6,584 nt of DNA from Deltaproteobacteria bacterium RIFCSPLOWO2_12_FULL_60_16 (GTDB lineage: Bacteria > Desulfobacterota > Binatia > UBA9968). The stretch covers positions 1 through 6,584 of the forward strand of contig MGSR01000159.1 of the NCBI GenBank assembly GCA_001798565.1, written 5' to 3'. Position 1 is the stretch's first letter; each line of letters opens with the position of its first letter. Under the pieces are notes generated by a model. That model worked only from the letters and a program-made list of their open reading frames with translations, was not told the DNA's origin and searched no databases. A program made the translations under genes and the position numbers. Positions 1 to 5,481 of this stretch are shown one piece after another.

Positions 1-9
1 CGCTTCGCG

Positions 10-29
10 GAATCTCAGATCTCAGATTC
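10..29. repeat. 7-nt-period repeat with inverted ends just after ftsQ
   Basis: Bases 12-27 hold two adjacent copies of ATCTCAG plus the start of a third, and the 20-bp block 10-29 has inverted 6-bp ends (GAATCT and AGATTC) around an AGATCT core at 17-22. It begins inside the ftsQ TGA stop codon (30-28). The window ends nine bases later, so the full extent of the array is not visible. Only two full units are seen, so this is weaker than the other two repeats. Confidence 0.55.
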
Positions 30-843
30 ACCCTCGAGATTTTCTAATTCTCGCCACGACCTGGTCGCGGAAGCTCACGTCCAAGGAGGCGAGCCGCGCC
101 TCCTTGCCGTTCCACATGGGGAGGACTCTCTCCAGCCGCTCCAGCTTTCCCTGCCAATCTCCCCAACCCACATGCACCGGGATCGGATAGACCATGGGGT
201 AGAGAACTAAGCCCCCATGAGCCGAGAAATGGATTTCAGAAAGGGCGAGAGATCCTTGTCTCATCATTTCAGCGACCTTCAGGGCCTCCCGAATCTTCTG
301 GCGGATAGCGTGGTTCTGCGAGGCGAGGTCGCCCTGCTTGAGCCCTGTGAGCATCGGGAAGTCCGTCTTTTCCCCCTCTCCGACCTCCTTGAAAACCAAG
401 CCGTCGGCGTCCACGTAATAGAGCCTTCCCAGCACCACGATCCCTTTCGCCTCCCGCTCTTCCACCTCGATCACGACCCGCCGGGGCAGCTCCCGTCTGA
501 CCAGGACCCGCTTGACCCAGGGATGCTTGCCGACCTTGCGCTCGATGGCTGCCGGATCGACCTTCCAGATGTTCATGCCGTGATTCATTCCCGCTATCGC
601 CACGATCTCGCTGCCCCCTACTTTATCGCCGGCCCGCACCCGGATCTCCTGCACCGAGAAATAGGGATGGTTGAGCAGCTCCTCGCGCAGATCTCCTCCC
701 AGCCGCCTGACGTGAGGCCAGGTGAAAATCAGCGCCGGGATCGAAGAGACGGCAAGCAGCGCGGCGGCCCAGGCGGCAAAATTCGGCCGCACCGACTCTC
801 CATCCTTTCTCTTGTTTCCTCTGAGGCGCGAAAAAATCCCCAT
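28..843 (-). CDS. ftsQ: Cell division protein FtsQ (DivIB family, POTRA domain)
   Basis: FtsQ is a single-pass inner-membrane protein of the divisome that joins FtsB and FtsL and helps control FtsW and FtsI at the septum. The 271 residues show the expected layout: a basic cytoplasmic tail (residues 1-20, MGIFSRLRGNKRK), one membrane segment at about 22-42, then a periplasmic POTRA domain at about 60-131 (FSVQEIRV, then HPWVKRVLVRRELPRRVVIEVEER). The beta domain at about 133-262 follows, with YYVDADGLVF and LASLDVSFRDQVVARI near the end. The family diverges strongly in sequence, so the call rests on domain order, these POTRA and beta-domain motifs, and position after murB. The ATG at 843 lies 5 nt after the murB stop with only a weak GAG ahead of it, so coupling with murB is likely. 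The expected downstream partner, ftsA, lies beyond the left edge if present. Confidence 0.93.
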   Translation of the reverse strand: MGIFSRLRGNKRKDGESVRPNFAAWAAALLAVSSIPALIFTWPHVRRLGGDLREELLNHPYFSVQEIRVRAGDKVGGSEIVAIAGMNHGMNIWKVDPAAIERKVGKHPWVKRVLVRRELPRRVVIEVEEREAKGIVVLGRLYYVDADGLVFKEVGEGEKTDFPMLTGLKQGDLASQNHAIRQKIREALKVAEMMRQGSLALSEIHFSAHGGLVLYPMVYPIPVHVGWGDWQGKLERLERVLPMWNGKEARLASLDVSFRDQVVARIRKSRG

Positions 844-848
844 ATTTT

Positions 849-1811
849 TTACTCAGCCGCGCTCCGGGGCGGCCATTCACCCAACAATCGGACCTCGGGC
901 TGAAGCTCGATGTTGAATTGTTTCTTAACCTCCGCCCGGGCGGCGTCCATCAGGCCGCGCACATCCGCGGCCTTCGCCCCGCCGAGGTTGACGATGAAGT
1001 TCGCGTGTTTTACCGAGATCTCAGCCCTGCCGATCCTTTTTCCCTTTAGTCCGGCCGCCTCGATCAGCCGGCCGGCAAAGTCGCCGGGCGGATTTCTGAA
1101 TACCGAGCCGCAATTCGGATACCCCGATGGCTGGCTGCTCTTTCTCCGGACCACCAACTCGCGCACCTTGAGCCCCACATCGTCCGCCTTGCCCTTTGCC
1201 AGCCGCAGACATACGCGGGTCACGAGGGTCCCCGGCGGCAGGTGGGAGTCGCGATAGGTAAAGACCATCTCCCCTCGCTCCAAGCTGAGCGGCGCTCCTT
1301 TCTCGGTGACTCCCTCCACGCGCGCCACGATCCGCTCCATCTCAGAGCCGTAAGCGCCCGCGTTCATCACCAGCGCCCCGCCGACGCTCCCAGGGATGCC
1401 CTCGGCGAACTCCAGTCCGCTCAAGCCCCGGCGCGCCGCGGCGCGCGCCAGCCGGGCCACTGGACACGCTGCGCCCACCGTCACCAACGCTTCCCCATCT
1501 TTTTCCACCCACTCGGCCTGCTGGAACTCGCCGGCGAAGCGGATCACCGCCCCGCGCACCCCCAGATCGCTGATCAGGATATTGCTCCCTTTTCCCAACA
1601 CGCAGAATGGGATTCCGCAGCGGTCGAGGAGCTTCAACACCCGGCTCAGGGCGGCGCTCCTTTCCACGTCGAGAAGATAGTCCGCCGGCCCGCCGATCTT
1701 CATCGAGGTGTAGCGCGCGAGCGGCTCGTCGATCTTGACCTTCAAGCCGGGGATCTTTTTCAGCTCCTGGACAAACGGCGTGTCGCCCGCCTCTTTTCTC
1801 ATCGGAACCAT
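849..1811 (-). CDS. murB: UDP-N-acetylenolpyruvoylglucosamine reductase MurB
   Basis: MurB is the FAD-dependent, NADPH-using reductase that turns UDP-GlcNAc-enolpyruvate into UDP-MurNAc, the substrate of MurC just upstream. The 320 residues fit the shorter type II MurB. FAD-binding region: YTSMKIGGPA at 34-43, GKGSN at 73-77, and GIPGSVGGALVMNAGAYG at 138-155. Substrate and catalytic region: YRDS at 186-189 with the catalytic-type Arg187; PNCGSVFRNP at 232-241 with Ser236 as the probable proton donor; KHANFIVN at 268-275; and PEVRLLG at 305-311 with Glu306. An in-frame TAG three codons before the ATG at 1811 limits the start. A second Met at residue 4 (1802) is an alternative, and neither has a Shine-Dalgarno. 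The TAA stop lies 5 nt before ftsQ. ddl, which follows murB or murC in many dcw clusters, is absent here. Confidence 0.97.
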   Translation of the reverse strand: MVPMRKEAGDTPFVQELKKIPGLKVKIDEPLARYTSMKIGGPADYLLDVERSAALSRVLKLLDRCGIPFCVLGKGSNILISDLGVRGAVIRFAGEFQQAEWVEKDGEALVTVGAACPVARLARAAARRGLSGLEFAEGIPGSVGGALVMNAGAYGSEMERIVARVEGVTEKGAPLSLERGEMVFTYRDSHLPPGTLVTRVCLRLAKGKADDVGLKVRELVVRRKSSQPSGYPNCGSVFRNPPGDFAGRLIEAAGLKGKRIGRAEISVKHANFIVNLGGAKAADVRGLMDAARAEVKKQFNIELQPEVRLLGEWPPRSAAE

Positions 1812-1820
1812 GAAAGACTA

Positions 1821-1861
1821 TTGGAGCATTGCTCCATTACTCCACTTTCCCATTACTTACT
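1821..1861 (-). repeat. 8-nt-period degenerate repeat with inverted copy between murC and murB
   Basis: Read on the plus strand, the 45-nt gap divides into 8-mers: TGCTCCAT (1830-1837), TACTCCAC (1838-1845), TTTCCCAT (1846-1853) and a worn TACTTACT (1854-1861) that runs into the murC stop. An inverted copy, TTGGAGCA (1821-1828), faces the first unit. The unit is unrelated to the 9-nt array on the other side of murC. On the minus strand the units contain GGAG, but the closest copy to murB is more than 15 nt from its start codon, so it is not a well-placed ribosome binding site. Confidence 0.7.
1822..1836 (-). other. Small palindrome / hairpin upstream of murB
   Basis: TGGAGCA and TGCTCCA form perfect 7-nt arms around one base. 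As RNA this gives a 6-bp stem with a 3-nt loop ending 10 nt before the murB ATG. No T-run follows, so it is not a Rho-independent terminator. It could affect murB initiation, or may just be a by-product of the inverted repeat units. Confidence 0.6.
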
Positions 1862-3227
1862 TAAGCGCCTCCACCAGCTCCTCTCCCACCCTGTAGATGT
1901 CTCCCGCCCCGAGCGTGAGAACGATATCTCCGGAGCGGAGCCTGGAAAGGAGCTGTTTTACGATCTCACGCCGGTCCGCAATAAACTCCGCCTCCAGATG
2001 GCCCCGGCGCTTGATCGCCTGATAGAGCGCCTCTCCGGTGATGCCCGGGATAGGCTCTTCTCCCGCCGGGTAGATCTCCGTAAGCACCAGCCGATCCGCG
2101 CCATCAAAGGCAGCCAGAAAATCGTCGAACAGGTCCCTGGTGCGGCTGTAGCGATGCGGCTGGAAAATCACAGTCAGGGGGCGCTGCCAGCCGTCGCGGA
2201 TCGCCTGCAGCGTTGCCTGGATCTCCACGGGATGATGGCCGTAATCGTCGATCACCAGGATTCCTCGCCCCTCCCCCTTGACCTCGAAGCGGCGATGAAT
2301 GCCGGTAAAAGAGTCCAGCCCCTCGGCCACCCGGGCAAAAGGGATCTCCAGTTCTTGCGCCACAGCCACCGCCGCCAGGGCATTCGTGGCGCTGTGCCGC
2401 CCCGGCAGATGAAGCTTGAGCCGCCCCAGGTTTTTCGCTCGGCGCAGCACGGAGAATTGAGCCCCCATGGACTCGGTGCGGAGGTCCGCGGCGCAAAAGT
2501 CGGCCTCCGGCGACAGGCCGTAGGTGACAAAGCGCTTCTTGATCTTCGGGATCAGGGCGCGCACATTGGGATGGTCCAGACACAACACCGCCAGGCCGTA
2601 AAAAGGCACCTTGTTGATGAAGTCGAGGAAGCTTTCACTCAGCCGGTCCATCGTCTGATAGAAATCCATATGCTCGCGATCGATGTTGGTAACCACGGCT
2701 ATGGTCGGAGAGAGCAGCAGGAAGGTCCCGTCGCTCTCGTCGGCCTCAGCCACCAGCATCTCCCCCTGTCCCAGCTTGGCGTTGCTGCCCAGCGACCGCA
2801 CTCTCCCCCCTATGACCATCGTGGGATCCAGCCCCGCGGCGCTCAAAACCGCGGCGATCATCGACGTGGTGGTGGTCTTGCCGTGGCTGCCCGCCACCGC
2901 CACGCCGTATTTCATGCGCATCAGCTCCGCGAGCATCTCCGCCCGGGGGATCACCGGAATATTGCGCCTGCGGGCCTCCAGCACCTCGGGATTGGAAAAT
3001 CGCACCGCCGTCGAGATCACCACCACCGAAGGGTCGCCGGCGAGATTCGCCTCTCCATGGCCGGCAAAAATCTTCGCCCCCAGGGACTCCAGCCTGCGAG
3101 TGGCCTCGCTCTCGCGCAGATCGGAGCCGCTTACCGAGTAGCCCAAATTCAAAAGCACCTCCGCGATCCCGCTCATGCCGATGCCACCGATTCCGACAAA
3201 ATGGACCCGATGCTTCTTTTGCAGCAT
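1857..3227 (-). CDS. murC: UDP-N-acetylmuramate:L-alanine ligase MurC
   Basis: MurC is the cytoplasmic ATP-dependent ligase that adds L-alanine to UDP-MurNAc, the first step of stem peptide assembly. The 456 residues match the usual length. N-domain: [10 protein letters not shown] at 11-20, the UDP-binding loop. Central ATPase domain: P-loop GSHGKTTT at 113-120, EADESD at 161-166, TNIDREHMD at 180-188, and [11 protein letters not shown] at 277-287. C-domain: [10 protein letters not shown] at 327-336, FQPHRYSRT at 355-363, and GAGDI at 440-444. The DDYGHHP and HRYSRT motifs are typical of MurC. The ATG at 3227 is chosen because the N-terminal loop falls at the expected distance and an in-frame TAA (3272-3270) inside the repeat array, with no ATG, GTG or TTG after it, blocks any earlier start. 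No Shine-Dalgarno is visible, since the upstream bases are array. A 698-codon open frame on the opposite strand is only a shadow. Confidence 0.97.
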   Translation of the reverse strand: MLQKKHRVHFVGIGGIGMSGIAEVLLNLGYSVSGSDLRESEATRRLESLGAKIFAGHGEANLAGDPSVVVISTAVRFSNPEVLEARRRNIPVIPRAEMLAELMRMKYGVAVAGSHGKTTTTSMIAAVLSAAGLDPTMVIGGRVRSLGSNAKLGQGEMLVAEADESDGTFLLLSPTIAVVTNIDREHMDFYQTMDRLSESFLDFINKVPFYGLAVLCLDHPNVRALIPKIKKRFVTYGLSPEADFCAADLRTESMGAQFSVLRRAKNLGRLKLHLPGRHSATNALAAVAVAQELEIPFARVAEGLDSFTGIHRRFEVKGEGRGILVIDDYGHHPVEIQATLQAIRDGWQRPLTVIFQPHRYSRTRDLFDDFLAAFDGADRLVLTEIYPAGEEPIPGITGEALYQAIKRRGHLEAEFIADRREIVKQLLSRLRSGDIVLTLGAGDIYRVGEELVEALK

Positions 3228-3229
3228 AG

Positions 3230-3310
3230 AACGTTCAAAATGCTTAAATCGTTCAAACAGTTCAAATCGTTAAACCAGTTGAACGACTTGAACAACTTGA
3301 ACGGCTTGAA
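3230..3310 (-). repeat. Nine-unit, 9-nt-period degenerate repeat array between murG and murC
   Basis: Read on the minus strand from 3310 down, the 89-nt gap divides into nine consecutive 9-mers with the loose pattern TTNAANNNN. The first is TTCAAGCCG (3310-3302), the second TTCAAGTTG (3301-3293), the fifth TTTAACGAT (3274-3266), the seventh TTGAACGAT (3256-3248) and the last TTGAACGTT (3238-3230). The eighth (3247-3239) is slipped by one base (TTAAGC). Units nearest murG carry GTTCAA and units nearest murC carry its reverse complement TTGAAC, so the array is both tandem and mirrored. It starts 6 nt after the murG stop and ends 2 nt before the murC ATG. It is much more AT-rich than the flanking genes. 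Its function is unknown. Confidence 0.9.
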
Positions 3311-3311
3311 C
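3233..3311 (-). other. Long imperfect inverted repeat / potential mRNA hairpin before murC
   Basis: The array folds about a centre at 3272. On the minus-strand transcript, 3311-3279 can pair with 3233-3265 over 33 positions. By hand I count 23 Watson-Crick pairs, 6 G-U pairs and 4 mismatches, with a 13-nt loop (3278-3266). The inner 15-bp segment (3293-3279 with 3265-3251) has only one mismatch. The far end of the stem lies within a few nucleotides of the murC ATG, so the structure would cover the murC ribosome entry region. No T-run follows in the murC direction, so it does not look like a terminator for the operon. Whether it forms, and whether it matters, is inference. Confidence 0.65.
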
Positions 3312-3316
3312 CTTTT

Positions 3317-4384
3317 TTATTCCTGGACCAATGCATAACATTCATCCACGATTTTTTTTGCCGCTTCGGGCTTCCCTAGTTTTTTGGCCGCCTCGCCCAT
3401 GGCCGTGAGCCGACTGCGGTCCGAATAGAGGCCGCGGATCCGGTCGGCCAGTCTTTCCCCGCTCAGCTCCCGGTCGAGAATCATCTCCGCCGCCCCGCGC
3501 TCCTGGAGCGCCTGGGCATGGAAGCGCTGGTGATCGTAGGCGGCATACGGATAAGGAACCAGGATCGCGGCCTTGCCGAAGGCGGTCAGCTCCGCCACCG
3601 TCCCGGCCCCGGCGCGGCAAACTACCAGGTCCGCCCGCGCATAGGCCTCAGCCATCCGCTCCACGAACGAAAAAACCTGAGCCTCGAAGGGAAGCGAGCC
3701 GTAAGCCGCCTTGATCGCGGCGAAATCCGCCTCCCCGGTCTGGTGGATCACGCGCAGCTGCGTCGACAGCTCCCTCATCCTTTGCAAGGCATCGACGACG
3801 CTGGAGTTGATTTTGCGGGCCCCCGCGCTGCCGCCAAAGACGAGCAGGGTGAATTTTTCGCCCTTGGCGACTGGCGGCAGAGTTTGCCAGCGCACCGGAT
3901 TTCCCGTCTCCACGACCTTGGCGCGGGGAAAATAAGCGGCGCTCTCGGCAAAAGAAGTAAAGATCCTCCCCACCAGCCAGCCCAAGACCCGATTGGTAAA
4001 ACCGGGACGGAGATTCTGTTCCATTATGGCTGAGCGAACTCCTTTCCATCTGGACGCGAGCAGCAAGGGGCCCGAGGCGTAACCTCCCAGGCCGATGACG
4101 CAATCGGGCCGAAAACGGGCGATGATCCCGAGCGATCGGAAAAAGCTGACCGGGATGCCGTACAGGGCCTGGCAGAGGCCGCGCAGGCCCCTCCCTTTGA
4201 GGCCGCGTATCGGGATGGTGGCCAGGGGAAAGCCCTCTTTGGGAAGGGTCCGCTTTTCGATTCCCATCTCAGTGCCGACAAAAAGAATTTCCGTCCTCTG
4301 ATCTCGTCTCTGAAACTCGCGCGCCACGGCCAGCCCGGGAAAGAGATGGCCACCGGTTCCCCCGCCGGCCATGATCAGCCGCAT
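3317..4384 (-). CDS. murG: UDP-GlcNAc:lipid I N-acetylglucosaminyltransferase MurG
   Basis: MurG is a GT-B fold (family GT28) transferase on the inner face of the cytoplasmic membrane that adds GlcNAc to lipid I to make lipid II, the substrate of FtsW. From the ATG at 4384 the protein has 355 residues, normal for the family. The frame is open for 64 more codons upstream, but those lie out of frame inside ftsW and resemble nothing. MRLIMAGGGTGGH is the expected MurG N-terminus and a good Shine-Dalgarno precedes it. Motifs: first glycine loop GGGTGGH at 7-13; second, GLGGYASGP at 98-106; EQN with PGFTNR at 122-132; third loop GGSAGAR at 184-190; donor-binding CRAGAGTVAELTAFGKA at 256-272; and DHQ at 284-286. 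Two family positions vary: Met121 stands where many MurGs have His (HEQN), and His289 where Asn is common after DHQ. Both look like tolerated variation. The stop is followed by the 9-nt repeat array. Confidence 0.97.
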   Translation of the reverse strand: MRLIMAGGGTGGHLFPGLAVAREFQRRDQRTEILFVGTEMGIEKRTLPKEGFPLATIPIRGLKGRGLRGLCQALYGIPVSFFRSLGIIARFRPDCVIGLGGYASGPLLLASRWKGVRSAIMEQNLRPGFTNRVLGWLVGRIFTSFAESAAYFPRAKVVETGNPVRWQTLPPVAKGEKFTLLVFGGSAGARKINSSVVDALQRMRELSTQLRVIHQTGEADFAAIKAAYGSLPFEAQVFSFVERMAEAYARADLVVCRAGAGTVAELTAFGKAAILVPYPYAAYDHQRFHAQALQERGAAEMILDRELSGERLADRIRGLYSDRSRLTAMGEAAKKLGKPEAAKKIVDECYALVQE

Positions 4385-4386
4385 TC

Positions 4387-5481
4387 CTACATTCTCCCGC
4401 GCGACAGGCTGAGCAGTATCCCCGCGCAGGTCATGTTCATCACCATGGCCGAGCCGCCGTAACTGATAAACGGCAGCACCAGGCCCTTGGTGGGCATCAA
4501 GCCCATGACCACGCCCATATGAATCAAGGCTTGAAGTCCAAGCAGGGTGGTCGTTCCAAAAGCCAGGTACTGACAAAACGGCTCCTCTATTCTAGCCGCC
4601 AGACGGAATCCCCGCACGAGGATCACGCCGAAAAGCGCCAAAACAGCGAGGGCGCCCAACAAGCCCAGCTCCTCGCCGATAACCGAGAAGATGAAATCGG
4701 TGTGGGCCTCGGGCAGATAAAAGAGTTTCTGCCGGCTCTCCCCCAAGCCCCGGCCCCACAGCTGGCCGGAGCCGAAAGCGATATAAGACTGAATGATCTG
4801 GAAACCCGTGTTCGAGGCGTCCCTCCAGGGATCGAGAAAGGTGAGCAGGCGCCGCAGGCGGTACTCGGCGCCGACCACGGCGAGCCCTACCGCGGGCAGA
4901 GCCAACAGGCCGATGGCAGCCAGGTGGGAAAACCTGGCGCCGCCGACGAAGAGCATGAGAAAGAGAATCATGCCGAGAATGAGTGTCGTCCCGAGGTCCG
5001 GCTCCAGCAGGACCAGTCCTAAAAAGAGGCCGCCGATGATCAGGTGCGGCAACAGTCCCATCCCGAAGGTCTGGACCCTCTCCCCTTTTTTCGCCAGGGA
5101 GTGAGCCAGGTAAAGCACGAGGGTGATCTTGGCCAGCTCCGCGGGCTGGAAGACGAACCCTCCCAGAGGCAGCCAGCGTCTGGCGCCGCCGCGCGATAAA
5201 CCGATCCCCGGGATGAGAACCAGAATCAAAATGAAAAGGGTCAGGGCGAGAAGGGGGTAGACGAAGCGACGGTAGGAGGCGGCTGGAAGCAAGGCCGCGA
5301 TGCAGAGCGTCAGCAGCCCGGCGCCCACCGCCGTGAGCTGTTTACGGAAAAAATAGGTCCCGTCAGAGAAGCGCTCCTGCGAATAGAGGTAACTGGTGCT
5401 CAGCACCATGATGATTCCCACAGCCAACAGGGCGGCGACGGAAAAAAAGAGCCAGCCGTCGACGGCTATACCGTTTTTCAT
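4387..5481 (-). CDS. ftsW: Septal peptidoglycan glycosyltransferase FtsW (SEDS family)
   Basis: FtsW is the SEDS-family polymerase that links lipid II into glycan strands at the division septum, working with the transpeptidase FtsI. The 364-residue product is polytopic. About ten hydrophobic segments can be picked out, the first at about 10-30 and the last at about 334-360, with a long hydrophilic loop at about 206-265. SEDS signatures: GARRWL at 99-104, QPAELAK at 112-118, EPDLGTT at 160-166, LPEAHTDFIFSVIGEELG at 256-273, and PTKGLVLPFISYGGSAM at 330-346. Asp262 in the HTDFIF motif matches the essential aspartate of RodA and FtsW. The sequence alone does not cleanly separate FtsW from RodA; the position between murD and murG decides for FtsW. 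The ATG at 5481 overlaps the murD stop (ATGA). No clear Shine-Dalgarno precedes it, so coupling to murD translation is likely. The length is slightly short for the family but complete. Confidence 0.96.
   Translation of the reverse strand: MKNGIAVDGWLFFSVAALLAVGIIMVLSTSYLYSQERFSDGTYFFRKQLTAVGAGLLTLCIAALLPAASYRRFVYPLLALTLFILILVLIPGIGLSRGGARRWLPLGGFVFQPAELAKITLVLYLAHSLAKKGERVQTFGMGLLPHLIIGGLFLGLVLLEPDLGTTLILGMILFLMLFVGGARFSHLAAIGLLALPAVGLAVVGAEYRLRRLLTFLDPWRDASNTGFQIIQSYIAFGSGQLWGRGLGESRQKLFYLPEAHTDFIFSVIGEELGLLGALAVLALFGVILVRGFRLAARIEEPFCQYLAFGTTTLLGLQALIHMGVVMGLMPTKGLVLPFISYGGSAMVMNMTCAGILLSLSRGRM
4394..4398 (-). promoter_or_regulatory. Shine-Dalgarno sequence of murG
   Basis: GGGAG lies on the minus strand 9 nt before the murG ATG at 4384, inside the last codons of ftsW. 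It supports the short 355-residue MurG over the longer open frame. It is the clearest ribosome binding site in the window. Confidence 0.75.
5478..5481 (-). other. ATGA stop/start overlap of murD and ftsW
   Basis: On the minus strand the ftsW ATG (5481-5479) and the murD TGA (5480-5478) share bases, giving ATGA. No strong Shine-Dalgarno sequence is seen in the preceding 20 nt, so ftsW probably depends on ribosomes terminating on murD. The coupling is inferred; the overlap is read directly. Confidence 0.9.

Noticed and set aside
217..903. 228-codon plus-strand open frame opposite ftsQ and the end of murB
   Set aside because: No family resemblance, and fully antisense to well-supported FtsQ and MurB sequence.
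3239..3265. Internal promoter for murC (TTGAAC, 17-nt spacer, CATTTT)
   Set aside because: The -10 match is poor and TTGAAC is just a repeat unit, so any AT-rich array would give such a hit.
3230..3310. CRISPR array
   Set aside because: Units are 9 nt with no longer conserved repeats or unique spacers, and no cas genes are present.
3233..3318. Rho-independent terminator on the plus strand (palindrome followed by TTTTTT at 3313-3318)
   Set aside because: The geometry is suggestive, but no plus-strand gene exists to terminate. The sense-strand G-U pairs become C-A mismatches on the plus strand, weakening the stem, and the T-run may simply reflect the murG stop region.
1242..3338. 698-codon open frame on the plus strand opposite murC and part of murB
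   Set aside because: It mirrors murC codons in a GC-rich sequence, has no recognisable domain, is rich in Arg, His, Gln and Pro, and runs straight through the repeat array. It is a shadow of the real genes on the minus strand.
4385..4576. 64-codon N-terminal extension of murG
   Set aside because: It lies out of frame within ftsW and resembles no protein. The MurG glycine loop begins right after the ATG at 4384, which has its own Shine-Dalgarno.
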